Source: an uncultured Lacinutrix sp.
GTDB taxonomy: Bacteria > Bacteroidota > Bacteroidia > Flavobacteriales > Flavobacteriaceae
Length of the DNA: 64,000 nucleotides
Assembly: GCF_947500325.1 (NCBI RefSeq)
Contig: NZ_CANMRQ010000001.1
Coordinates: 540,156 to 604,155, forward strand
Direction of reading: 5' to 3'
Shown here in pieces: positions 35,635-44,022 of the stretch. The notes under the pieces are model-generated. The model did not search any database. It saw only the letters and a program-made list of their open reading frames with translations, and had not been told where the DNA came from. Each line of letters opens with the position of its first letter. The stretch's first letter is position 1. The translations under genes were made by a program, and so were the position numbers.

Positions 35635-36609
35635 GTGAAAGACACTTTTTTAAAAAAACATGGCTCGCAAATATTAGTACACATCTTATTCTGGATGCTT
35701 TTTGTATTGGTATCTTTATTTGTATTTTCTAGATACTACTGGAAAGAGAATCCGTTTTTACAGTATTTATCAATACTCGTAGTTATAGTATATGTAAATA
35801 ATATTTTACTACTTCCTTTATTTGTAAAAAAGAAATGGTATATACCGTATGTCTTTGTATTTGCAATTATTTCATTTTTTGCAACACAATTATATTGTAA
35901 TGTGTTTACTAAATGTGGCTGTTCTGTAATGAAATGCCTTAGTGACTACTTATGGCAAACATTAGTACCTTTAATTTTCTTTTCATTTGTATGGATTTTG
36001 TACCGTTATATAGATAAACAAGCAGAAGTAGAGCGAGTAAAGAAAGAGCATACAGAAATGGAGTTAAAATTCTTGAAATCACAAATAAATCCGCATGTAT
36101 TGTTTAATAACTTAAATACTATTTATTCTTATTCTATAGAAAAACCAAACGAGGTTCCAGAGCTTATTTTAATGTTATCAGATAATTTAAAACATGTGTT
36201 ATACGAAAGTAATGCAGAAACTATTTCGTTAGAAAAAGAACTTCAGTTTCTAGATAATTACATTAAGTTTCAACGAATACGAACAGAAGGCGTAAAACAA
36301 ATTTTTTATAAAACAGAAATACAGTCTACAAACAAAAAAATAGCGCCACTATTATTAATAACCATTATTGAAAACGCTTTTAAACATAGTACACTAAATA
36401 GTGATATTTCTATTTCTATAATGGAAAAAAATGGTCTTTTGCAATGTGTTTGTGCAAATGATTATAATAAAAATGAAGATTCAGCTAATTTTAAAATAGG
36501 CTTACAAAATTTAGAAAAGCGATTACAGTTAATATATAAAGATAACTACAGTTTTATTATTGATAAATCTGATACATTTAAGGTTACATTAAAACTAAAT
36601 TTAGCATGA
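35635..36609 (+). CDS. LytS-type sensor histidine kinase (pair 3)
   Basis: Starts at a GTG. Four helices (about residues 12-130) with a small Cys-rich loop (CNVFTKCGCSVMKC, five Cys within 14 residues) between helices 3 and 4, unusual for this family and possibly redox- or metal-sensing. The phospho-acceptor His is residue 154 in SQINPHVLFNNLN, where Val replaces the usual Phe. HATPase motifs TIIENAFKHS and IGLQNLEKRLQL are present, with a weak G-box. Overlaps the regulator gene by four bases (ATGA). Confidence 0.87.
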   Translation: MKDTFLKKHGSQILVHILFWMLFVLVSLFVFSRYYWKENPFLQYLSILVVIVYVNNILLLPLFVKKKWYIPYVFVFAIISFFATQLYCNVFTKCGCSVMKCLSDYLWQTLVPLIFFSFVWILYRYIDKQAEVERVKKEHTEMELKFLKSQINPHVLFNNLNTIYSYSIEKPNEVPELILMLSDNLKHVLYESNAETISLEKELQFLDNYIKFQRIRTEGVKQIFYKTEIQSTNKKIAPLLLITIIENAFKHSTLNSDISISIMEKNGLLQCVCANDYNKNEDSANFKIGLQNLEKRLQLIYKDNYSFIIDKSDTFKVTLKLNLA

Positions 36610-37301
36610 CCTGTATAATATTAGAAGATGAAATACCAGCTCAAAATATTCTAAAGAACTTTTTAGGTAAATTACCTAATATAGAATTAAAAGGCGTTTT
36701 TAAAGCTGCTATTGAAGCCAATACGTTTTTAAATACTAATACAGTAGATCTTGTGTTTCTCGATATAAACTTGCCAGATATTTCAGGATTAGATTTTATA
36801 AAAACGATTAAAAATCCACCAGCAATAATAATGACAACGGCTTACCCAGATTATGCTGTAGATAGCTTTGCATTAGAGACTATTGTAGATTATTTAGTAA
36901 AACCATTTTCTTTCGATCGGTTTTTAAAAGCTTTAAATAAAGCTGAAAAATTCACTGCTAAAGCAGCTAATGTTTCTAAAGAAAACAAAAGTGAAACTCT
37001 ATTTTTAAATGTCGATAAAACACATCATAAAATAATAATAAATGACATCTTACATATAGAAAGCGACAGGAATTATATTACCATACTAACTAAAACGCAA
37101 AAATTATCTTACATCGATTCGTTAAAAAATTGGATAGAAAAATTACCTAAAAATGATTTTATTCAAATTCATAAATCATTTATTATCAATAAAAATTATG
37201 TTGATAAGATCTCTGGGAATGAGATTTATGTAAATGGAAATAGATTGCCAGTTGGACGTACTTATAAACAGGAGTTATTAGAGCGATTGAAGATTGTATA
37301 A
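36606..37301 (+). CDS. LytTR response regulator (pair 3)
   Basis: Receiver domain with ILEDEIPA, Asp near residue 55 in VFLDINLPDISG, TTAY and LVKPFSFDR, then a LytTR domain (ILHIESDRNYITIL, FIQIHKSFIINKNYV, NRLPVGRTYKQELL). Paired with and overlapping its kinase. A hairpin ATTGGAACA / TGTTTCAAT (37303-37325) follows the stop and precedes the next gene; it lacks a T-run and may only attenuate. Confidence 0.9.
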   Translation: MTCIILEDEIPAQNILKNFLGKLPNIELKGVFKAAIEANTFLNTNTVDLVFLDINLPDISGLDFIKTIKNPPAIIMTTAYPDYAVDSFALETIVDYLVKPFSFDRFLKALNKAEKFTAKAANVSKENKSETLFLNVDKTHHKIIINDILHIESDRNYITILTKTQKLSYIDSLKNWIEKLPKNDFIQIHKSFIINKNYVDKISGNEIYVNGNRLPVGRTYKQELLERLKIV

Positions 37302-37331
37302 CATTGGAACAATATTTGTTTCAATATTATA

Positions 37332-38036
37332 ATGAAAAACATCTATTTTTTAAATATCGGATTAATTATAGTCTTTTGCTTTTTCTTAGTTTCTTCGGTT
37401 TCAATACAAGAAAAAAAAGAGAAAGAATTATATACTTCATTACCTAAAGTCAAAAACTTCTATAATAAAAAGAAGTTGTTAGATATAGAAAATAAATTGG
37501 TTAAAGTCACTTATGGTGTACAGTATGATGGAGAGTTAAAACCTGAAATCCGACTTAATAATTGGTTACGTTCTAATACTGAAAAGGATTTTTATATCTA
37601 TGACACTCAGTTCAAAAAAGGGCTAAAAATTATAGTAGATACTACTCAAATAATTTTTAAAGAAACACCCGGTTTTAATTATGAGAAACCTACTAATGCT
37701 TATCCCGTGTTTTTATTTAATAAAACAAATGCAGATATAGCCATCGGTTTTGGAAGTTTAATCTATATGATTTTAGAAGCCAAAAATGAAAAAGGTGAGT
37801 GGAAGCCAATTGAAAAACAAGATTATTATTATTGTGGGACTGGTGTTTATGAATATGTTCTTAAAAAAAATAAATTATGTGTAACGGCTGTGCATAAATA
37901 TTCTGGAAGTTTTAAAACAAAATTAAGATTGAGACACTTAGGGAATTATTCTAACGAATTTGAAGGATACATAAACCCCAGTGAATTTGGAAAATATGAA
38001 TCGCATGAAGCTGATTGGTTAAGTGTTGTAAAATAA
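37332..38036 (+). CDS. membrane-anchored or secreted protein of unknown function
   Basis: A 234-residue protein with an N-terminal hydrophobic segment (FLNIGLIIVFCFFLVSSVS). The remainder is mixed alpha/beta, opening with KELYTSLPKVKNFYNKKKLL and including NADIAIGFGSLIYMILEAKN, YYYCGTGVYEYVLKKNKLC and LRLRHLGNYSNEFEGYINPSEF. The last segments resemble the Bacteroidota surface proteins with a conserved YxCGTG turn, but I do not recognise a named family. It is 30 bases after LytTR pair 3 and could be part of that unit. Confidence 0.55.
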   Translation: MKNIYFLNIGLIIVFCFFLVSSVSIQEKKEKELYTSLPKVKNFYNKKKLLDIENKLVKVTYGVQYDGELKPEIRLNNWLRSNTEKDFYIYDTQFKKGLKIIVDTTQIIFKETPGFNYEKPTNAYPVFLFNKTNADIAIGFGSLIYMILEAKNEKGEWKPIEKQDYYYCGTGVYEYVLKKNKLCVTAVHKYSGSFKTKLRLRHLGNYSNEFEGYINPSEFGKYESHEADWLSVVK

Positions 38037-38050
38037 ACTAATATAGCTTT

Positions 38051-38139
38051 TGAGAGAAACTATTTAATTAGACATAAAATTAGCATTGCTAAAGCTATTA
38101 AATAGATTAATTAAGAGTATGATTATATAGTGTCTCTCA
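38051..38139. repeat. imperfect long inverted repeat in a gene-free stretch
   Basis: TGAGAGAAACTA (38051-38062) is inverted with one mismatch at 38128-38139, enclosing a small TTAGC-ATT-GCTAA hairpin. It is the only structure I see in the roughly 300 gene-free bases between 38037 and the ECF sigma gene. There is no T-run after it, so it is a weak terminator candidate. Confidence 0.35.
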
Positions 38140-38344
38140 GTTTCTTTTCTTACTACTTCTTTTATTATATAGATAATAATTAAATACAAAAATATATTTT
38201 GGCTTGATAGTTGAAATTAGATTGAAAAATATCTCAAACTATTATGTGACCAACTTTTAAATTTTGTGTCTAAATTAGTGATGATAGTAATATTTAGCCG
38301 TACTGAAACCTATAAAACCACTACATAGTTTAAATGACAAGGAG

Positions 38345-38866
38345 TTGGTAGCAAAAATAGTGGAGAGTAATAACACCTATTTTTTTGCTATTCTTTACGA
38401 TCGTTATGTTGAAATTATTTTCAATAAATGCTTGAGTTTTGCAAAATCTAAAGAAGAAGCAGAAGATTTAACACATGATATTTTTATATTACTTTTTGCA
38501 AAATTGAGAACATTTAAAGGAGAATCTAAATTTTCAACATGGTTATATGCTTTAGTGTATAATCACTGTGTAAACTATGTGCAAAGAGTTGTTAAAAAAA
38601 AGAATGAAAAATTTGTTGATGTTGAAGATGTTAATACAATTAAACATCCAATACTTGATGAAACTATATTCAAATTAAATGCAGAATTGCTAAAAAAGGC
38701 TTTACAAAAATTGAAGCCAGAAGACAGAATGATTTTACTTATGAAATATCAAGATGATATGACGGTAAAGGGAATAATGGAGTCACTTAATTTAGGAGCA
38801 AGTGCTGTTAAAATGAGACTCAATCGTGCTAAAGGAAGATTAATGGATTCATATAAAGGTTTATAA
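38345..38866 (+). CDS. ECF-type RNA polymerase sigma factor
   Basis: A sigma-70 family protein of the extracytoplasmic-function class. Region 2 is FFAILYDRYVEIIFNKCLSFAK and EEAEDLTHDIFILLFAKLRTF, with the -10 recognition stretch KFSTWLYALVYNHCVNYV. Region 4 is LLKKALQKLKPEDRMILLMKY and TVKGIMESLNLGASAVKMRLNRAK. The TTG at 38345 is the first conventional start, but the frame is open upstream to 38291 and encodes a family-like N-terminus (PLHSLNDKELVAKIVE), so translation may begin earlier, for example at CTG 38303. It heads a three-gene unit with a 59-aa protein and an MscS-like channel. Confidence 0.85.
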   Translation: MVAKIVESNNTYFFAILYDRYVEIIFNKCLSFAKSKEEAEDLTHDIFILLFAKLRTFKGESKFSTWLYALVYNHCVNYVQRVVKKKNEKFVDVEDVNTIKHPILDETIFKLNAELLKKALQKLKPEDRMILLMKYQDDMTVKGIMESLNLGASAVKMRLNRAKGRLMDSYKGL

Positions 38867-38867
38867 A

Positions 38868-39047
38868 ATGGAAAATCCTTTTAAAAAAATACTACAAAGT
38901 GAAAAAATATCTATAGATGTAAAATCTAAGGTAATGGGCGATGTTGAACGATTAAAACTTGTAATTGATATAGCCGATTTATTTATGATTAAACATCCAA
39001 GTACATTAAATGATATCTTAAAAACAGCTAAAGGCAAAAATAAATAA
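38868..39047 (+). CDS. 59-aa protein between ECF sigma factor and MscS-like channel
   Basis: ATG at 38868, one base after the sigma-factor stop, to TAA at 39045-39047, four bases before the channel gene. It has no signal peptide or clear membrane helix; the middle is a predicted amphipathic helix (VERLKLVIDIADLFMIKH). Its tight placement in the operon supports it being translated. It is much shorter than known anti-sigma factors, but a small sigma-binding or channel-associated peptide would fit the location. Family not recognised. Confidence 0.65.
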   Translation: MENPFKKILQSEKISIDVKSKVMGDVERLKLVIDIADLFMIKHPSTLNDILKTAKGKNK

Positions 39048-39051
39048 TATT

Positions 39052-39861
39052 ATGGATAAATTGTTAGAATTCAAACCTATAGAAAATGTGTTTAGAGAAC
39101 TGGGAGATTTTCTTCCTAAAATACTAGGGGCAATAGTATTTTTTATTATTGCTTGGCTTCTTTTAAAGTTTATTTTGTTTGTAGTTAAGAAGTCTCTAAG
39201 GTTTGCCAAAATAGACTCTTTTGTTACTAAGTTTATTAAAAATGGTTCCATTTTTAATACAACTATTAATATACAACCCAGTAAGATTATTTTGACTTTT
39301 GTTAAGTGGTGTTTAATACTAATCTTTATTATAATTGGTTCAGATATTCTTGGGTTAGAAATTGTATCAAATGAAGTCAGTAGAATTTTGGCTTATTTGC
39401 CGCAGGTATTTAGCGCATTTATCATTTTTGTTTTTGGAGTCTATTTAGCAACTGTTGTAAGCAAATCAACAAAGACCATGTTAAGCTCTTTTGATATAAA
39501 TGGGTCTAATATTATAAGTAGAATTATATTCTATATTATTTTTTTAATAATGACTGTTATTGCTTTAAATCAATCTGGTGTTAATACAGAAATTATTACT
39601 AATAATATGTCTATTATTCTTGGGGCATTTTTAGCTTCATTTGCAATAGGATTAGGTTTTGGCTCTAAGGAAATTATATCAAGATTACTTTTTGGGTTTT
39701 ACGCTCGTAAAAACTACCAAATAGGACAACAAGTAAGAATAAATGATTTTGAAGGTAAGATAATAGCGATTGATAACATTTGTATGGTTATTGAAAACTC
39801 TAATGGCAAAAGAGTATACCCAATAACTAAAATCTCTAATAGCTTAATTGAAATACTATAA
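39052..39861 (+). CDS. MscS-like mechanosensitive channel, short form
   Basis: A 269-residue membrane protein with a conserved TM-helix pair (KILGAIVFFIIAWLLLKFILFVVKK, and later FSAFIIFVFGVYLATVVSK). The pore-lining region follows (NMSIILGAFLASFAIGLGFGSKEIISRLLFG), then a short beta domain (YQIGQQVRINDFEGKIIAID). The C-terminal alpha/beta domain of full-length MscS is absent. It probably releases solutes or senses membrane tension. Cotranscribed with an ECF sigma factor, so envelope or osmotic stress is the likely signal. Confidence 0.85.
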   Translation: MDKLLEFKPIENVFRELGDFLPKILGAIVFFIIAWLLLKFILFVVKKSLRFAKIDSFVTKFIKNGSIFNTTINIQPSKIILTFVKWCLILIFIIIGSDILGLEIVSNEVSRILAYLPQVFSAFIIFVFGVYLATVVSKSTKTMLSSFDINGSNIISRIIFYIIFLIMTVIALNQSGVNTEIITNNMSIILGAFLASFAIGLGFGSKEIISRLLFGFYARKNYQIGQQVRINDFEGKIIAIDNICMVIENSNGKRVYPITKISNSLIEIL

Positions 39862-39950
39862 AAGTGACGTTTTATGTTTTTTAGTGTCTTACTATATAAG
39901 AAGCAATACTATATGTGCTTTTATTTTAAATTAAATAAGATATAAAATAA

Positions 39951-40058
39951 GTGATCATTATCATTACAATTCAAATATTAGCATTATTAATTATCTTCTT
40001 ATTACTCCTAGTAAGTATAAGAGAAAGAGAGGATATTAAAGATGATTTGTATAAATAA
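39951..40058 (+). CDS. possible 35-aa single-helix membrane peptide
   Basis: GTG at 39951 directly after an in-frame TAA, ending at TAA 40056-40058. The product has one long hydrophobic helix (IQILALLIIFLLLLV) followed by a charged tail (REREDIKDDLYK), the layout of regulatory membrane microproteins. There is no recognisable ribosome-binding site and no homology known to me, so it may be a chance ORF in AT-rich DNA. The rest of the gap (39862-40118) shows nothing else. Confidence 0.35.
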   Translation: MIIIITIQILALLIIFLLLLVSIREREDIKDDLYK

Positions 40059-40118
40059 GAGTAGTCTACTCTATGCTTATTGTTATTGTAAATGATGATT
40101 TTTACTTATTAATTTACT

Positions 40119-42209
40119 CTATTTCTTCTTAGGATGCACCAATTTCATCTCATCAATTAATCGTGTTGCACCAGCATATTTATCAACAATAAATAATATA
40201 TAGCGAGCATCTACCATAATATTTCTACAAATTTCAGGATCGTAATTCATATCGCTCATCGTGCCTTCCCAAACACGATCAAAATTAAGTCCAATTAAAT
40301 TTCCATGCGCATCTATTGCAGGACTACCCGAATTTCCACCAGTAGTATGGTTAGTTCCTAAAAAGCAAACAGGGACTTTACCATTAGCATCAGCATATTG
40401 TCCATAATCTTTAGCTTCATATAAATCACGCAGTTTTTGCGGAACATCAAATTCATAATCGCCAGGCACAAACTTTTCTATTACACCATCTAAATAACTT
40501 ACAGGTTGATAATAAACGGCATCTCTTGGCGCATAACCACGAACTTGGCCATAAGTAACGCGAAGTGTACTATTTGCATCTGGAAAATAACGTGCATCGG
40601 GTAAAGCTTCCATTAGTGCTGTCATGTATTTAGTTTGTAAAGCACTAATAGCTTCATTTTTTTGTTGATATTCTGCATCAATAGTTTTGTAATATTTCTC
40701 TATTATTGGTTTTGCATATTTGTAAGCTGCATCTTTATTAAGTTTCTTTAAGATCTCTTTTGCGTCACCTTCAAATAGAGCTAAAGTTGATTTTAAATTA
40801 GTAAAGGCTGTTTCACTGTATATTAATGAATTTACATTTTTGGTGTAAAATGGCATAACAGCTTCAAAAACTCCTTTGTCAACATTCACATCGTAATTTT
40901 TATGAATGCCTTTTAACCTGTTAAGTGTTCCTGTTTTTGCACGTTCAAAAACACCTGGATTTAGTGTTATTCCTTGCTCAAATTGATAAGCTCTAAACGT
41001 CATTTGCATTAATTCATTAGTCACTAAAAAGACTTCAATGAAATTTCTACGTTTAATATTTGTAGCAGCAAAATCTTTATATAAGCGATCAAATTCAGGA
41101 AGTATATTTCCATGTTTTTTGTCTAACCCTTTTTCTTTTATCGCATTGGTAAATTGAGCTTCAAGTTTTTGTCTTTCGGCTACAGCATTACTTTTTTCTA
41201 TGCCTAAATTTTCACCAATCCATTTTTTCCAAGCATTAGCTATTCTAGCTTGTTTAGAAGCATATTTAATACGAATCTCATCACTAGATTTCATTGCATT
41301 ATCTATAACTTTTAAAGCAGCTTCGCGAATAGCAATATTACTTGGATTAAAATCTTTAGTAATATGCTCAATTGCAACTGCTGGTAAATATTCGTTTGTA
41401 CGACCCGGAAATCCAAAAACAAGTGTGAAATCTCCTTCTTCAACTCCATCTAAAGAGATTGGTAAAAAGTGTTTTGGTTTATATGGTTTATTCTCTTTAC
41501 TATATTTTGCTGGGCGATTATTAGCATCTGCATATATACGAAACATAGAAAAGTCACCTGTATGCCTTGGAAATACCCAATTATCTGTATCGCTACCAAA
41601 TTTACCAATACTACTAGGAGGCGCACCCACTAAACGAATATCTTCAAATCGCTCAGTCACGAATAAAAAATATTGATTGCCTTTATAAAATGATTTTACT
41701 TTAGTGTCTTGCCAAGCTTCTTTTGCAGCAGCAGCCATTGCTGTATTACTGTTCTTAGAGATAGTAGACTGTTTCTCTTTTTCATTCATAGTATCATTTA
41801 TACCAGCTAATACTTGTGTTGTAATATCTTCAATACGCACAATGAATTCTATAAACAAACCTTCGTTAGGTAATTCGTCTTCAAGATTCATGGCCCAAAA
41901 GCCATCTTTTAAATAATCATTCTCTAATGAAGAATGTGATTGAATTTGAGAGAAACCGCAGTGATGATTTGTTAATATTAAACCTTGATCACTAATTATT
42001 TCGCTAGTGCAACCACCATTAAAATGACCTATAGCATCCTTTAAGCTCGAATTATTTACATCATATATATCTTTGGCAGTTAGTTTACTGCCCAAATTGG
42101 TCATTTCTTCTTCGTTCATACCTTCTAAAAGCGAAGGAATCCACATGCCACCTTGTTGTGCAGATATGTTTATTGTTATAAAAAGTAAAAGGAATTTTAA
42201 AAGTCTCAT
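40119..42209 (-). CDS. S46-family dipeptidyl-peptidase (DPP7/DPP11 type)
   Basis: Periplasmic serine exopeptidase releasing dipeptides from polypeptide N-termini. Signal peptide, then the S46 start QQGGMWIPSLL. The catalytic His is in ILTNHHCGFSQIQ (residues 82-83) and the Ser is in HTTGGNSGSPAID near residue 626, with FGFPGRTNEYLP between. The 696-residue length is normal for DPP7/DPP11. The residue deciding DPP7 (hydrophobic) versus DPP11 (Asp/Glu) specificity lies near the catalytic Ser; here the region reads GNLIGLNFDRVWEG, whose Arg near the S1 pocket would favour acidic residues (DPP11), but I hold that loosely. Confidence 0.9.
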   Translation of the reverse strand: MRLLKFLLLFITINISAQQGGMWIPSLLEGMNEEEMTNLGSKLTAKDIYDVNNSSLKDAIGHFNGGCTSEIISDQGLILTNHHCGFSQIQSHSSLENDYLKDGFWAMNLEDELPNEGLFIEFIVRIEDITTQVLAGINDTMNEKEKQSTISKNSNTAMAAAAKEAWQDTKVKSFYKGNQYFLFVTERFEDIRLVGAPPSSIGKFGSDTDNWVFPRHTGDFSMFRIYADANNRPAKYSKENKPYKPKHFLPISLDGVEEGDFTLVFGFPGRTNEYLPAVAIEHITKDFNPSNIAIREAALKVIDNAMKSSDEIRIKYASKQARIANAWKKWIGENLGIEKSNAVAERQKLEAQFTNAIKEKGLDKKHGNILPEFDRLYKDFAATNIKRRNFIEVFLVTNELMQMTFRAYQFEQGITLNPGVFERAKTGTLNRLKGIHKNYDVNVDKGVFEAVMPFYTKNVNSLIYSETAFTNLKSTLALFEGDAKEILKKLNKDAAYKYAKPIIEKYYKTIDAEYQQKNEAISALQTKYMTALMEALPDARYFPDANSTLRVTYGQVRGYAPRDAVYYQPVSYLDGVIEKFVPGDYEFDVPQKLRDLYEAKDYGQYADANGKVPVCFLGTNHTTGGNSGSPAIDAHGNLIGLNFDRVWEGTMSDMNYDPEICRNIMVDARYILFIVDKYAGATRLIDEMKLVHPKKK

Positions 42210-42292
42210 AGTTTTATTTTTTTTACGAATGGTACAAAATATAAAAAAAGCTTTTATTTATTATTGTAACTTTATGCTTATTTAAAGAATTA

Positions 42293-43435
42293 ATGCAGCA
42301 CATATCTAAACTACCTAATGTTGGTACTACTATTTTTTCGGTAATGAGTGCCTTAGCGAATAAGCATAATGCTATTAACTTATCTCAAGGATTTCCTAAT
42401 TTTAAAAGCGATCAAAGGCTTATAGATATGGTCTCGCAGGCTATGTCATCGGGTTATAACCAATACGCACCAATGCCAGGTAACATGGAATTACGAGAAG
42501 CGATTGCTAATAAAATGGATTTGCTTTATGGTTCTACTTATAATCCAGACAATGAAATAACAGTTACTGCTGGTGCAACTCAAGCAATTTATACTATTAT
42601 TTCCACTTTTGTAAGAGCAGATGATGAAGTTATTATTTTTCGTCCAGCTTACGATTGCTACGAACCAGCTATAACTCTTAATGGGGGAAAAACAATATCA
42701 ATACAATTAAATGCACCTAATTATGCTATTGACTGGAATGAAGTAGAACAGTGTTTTTCAAACAAAACAAAACTAATTATTGTTAATACACCTCAAAACC
42801 CTAGTGGAAGTGTTTTCTCTGAAACCGATATGTTATCACTTCAAAAAATAACAGAAGATTCTAATTGTATTGTATTGAGTGATGAAGTATACGAACACAT
42901 TATATATGATGAAATACAGCATCAAAGTATTTGTAAGTTTCAGGATTTAAAATCTAGAAGCTTTATAACTGCATCTTTTGGAAAAACGTTTCATAATACA
43001 GGATGGAAAGTAGGTTATTGTTGTGCTCCAAAAGTATTGATGGATGAATTTAGAAAAGTACATCAATTTAATGTGTTTAGTGTAAATCATCCAACACAAA
43101 AAGCATTAGCAGACTATATAAAAACACCAGACCATTATTTAGACTTATCTGCTTTTTATCAAGAAAAAAGAGATTTGTTTTTAGGCTTAATAGAAGAGTC
43201 CAGGTTTAAATTTATACCAGCTAAAGGGACTTATTTTCAGGTTTTAGAGTTTTCTGAAATCACTAAAGAAAACGATGTTGATTTTGCAAAACGATTAACT
43301 ATAGATAATGGAATAGCATCTATCCCTTTATCGGTTTTTAACGATAATAAAAAAGATGATAAAGTTTTACGTTTCTGTTTTGCAAAAACGAAAGAGACTT
43401 TAAAAAGAGCTGCCGATATTTTAAATAAAATATAA
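42293..43435 (+). CDS. methionine aminotransferase (KAT/glutamine transaminase K type)
   Basis: PLP-dependent class I aminotransferase, 380 residues. The PLP lysine is Lys231 in ASFGKTFHNTGWK; other cofactor contacts are NTPQNPSG (Asn169), VLSDEVYEHI (Asp197) and the Tyr of the FRPAYDCY loop. It opens with KLPNVGTTIFSVMSALA, typical of the YbdL/MtnE group that transaminates 2-oxo-4-methylthiobutanoate to methionine, often with glutamine as donor. The omega-amidase gene downstream supports this, because it removes the resulting 2-oxoglutaramate. Confidence 0.88.
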   Translation: MQHISKLPNVGTTIFSVMSALANKHNAINLSQGFPNFKSDQRLIDMVSQAMSSGYNQYAPMPGNMELREAIANKMDLLYGSTYNPDNEITVTAGATQAIYTIISTFVRADDEVIIFRPAYDCYEPAITLNGGKTISIQLNAPNYAIDWNEVEQCFSNKTKLIIVNTPQNPSGSVFSETDMLSLQKITEDSNCIVLSDEVYEHIIYDEIQHQSICKFQDLKSRSFITASFGKTFHNTGWKVGYCCAPKVLMDEFRKVHQFNVFSVNHPTQKALADYIKTPDHYLDLSAFYQEKRDLFLGLIEESRFKFIPAKGTYFQVLEFSEITKENDVDFAKRLTIDNGIASIPLSVFNDNKKDDKVLRFCFAKTKETLKRAADILNKI

Positions 43436-43496
43436 ATTGATAAAATAAATTTGGCAACATATTTGCTTAATTCTATTGAATTTAAAACTATAACTA

Positions 43497-44018
43497 ATGA
43501 AAGTATTACAAATTACACTTATTTTATTATTCACAATTAATATTTCTTTTGCTCAAGAAATTTCACATAACGATGAAATCTATACAGTGAAGAAAGAAAG
43601 TATTTATAAAAATGGAGAAGATGTTACCAACACGTTAACAGAAGAAGAGCAAACTATTATTAAAGATAAGTTTGAGACAAAAAAAGCAGACGAAAAAGCT
43701 CAGAAAAAAGCTCAAAAAGAAGCTAATAAAATAGCAAAAGCACAGAAGAAAGCAGAGAAAGAGAGAAAAAGAGCAGAAAAAGAGCTAAAGAAAGTTCAAA
43801 AGAAACAAAAAAAGGCAGAGAAAGCTTTAAAGAAAAAAGAAAAAGCACAATCCGCTTTAAATAAAGCGAATTCTAAATTAGAGAATGCTCAAAAAAAATA
43901 CGATAAGCTTAAAAGAAAAGGAAAATTATCTCCTAAAGATGAAGAGAAATGGCTGAAGAAAATAGAGAAGCTTAATGCAAATATTTTAAAAGCAGATAAA
44001 AAACTCCAACGTTTATAA
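43497..44018 (+). CDS. secreted lysine-rich coiled-coil protein
   Basis: Signal peptide ending ISFAQ (residue 20), a short globular start (EISHNDEIYTVKKESIYKNG), then from about residue 60 to the end a long charged helix very rich in Lys, Glu and Ala (KKAQKEANKIAKAQKKAEK and similar). It probably forms a rod in the periplasm. Such low-complexity helices have no assignable function. It is embedded between the methionine aminotransferase and the omega-amidase genes with 61- and 4-base gaps, an odd position for a structural protein. Confidence 0.75.
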   Translation: MKVLQITLILLFTINISFAQEISHNDEIYTVKKESIYKNGEDVTNTLTEEEQTIIKDKFETKKADEKAQKKAQKEANKIAKAQKKAEKERKRAEKELKKVQKKQKKAEKALKKKEKAQSALNKANSKLENAQKKYDKLKRKGKLSPKDEEKWLKKIEKLNANILKADKKLQRL

Positions 44019-44022
44019 AATA

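Noticed and set aside
41200..41676. 158-residue plus-strand frame within the S46 peptidase gene
   Set aside because: Antisense shadow of a well-conserved peptidase; composition follows the codon pattern of the real gene.
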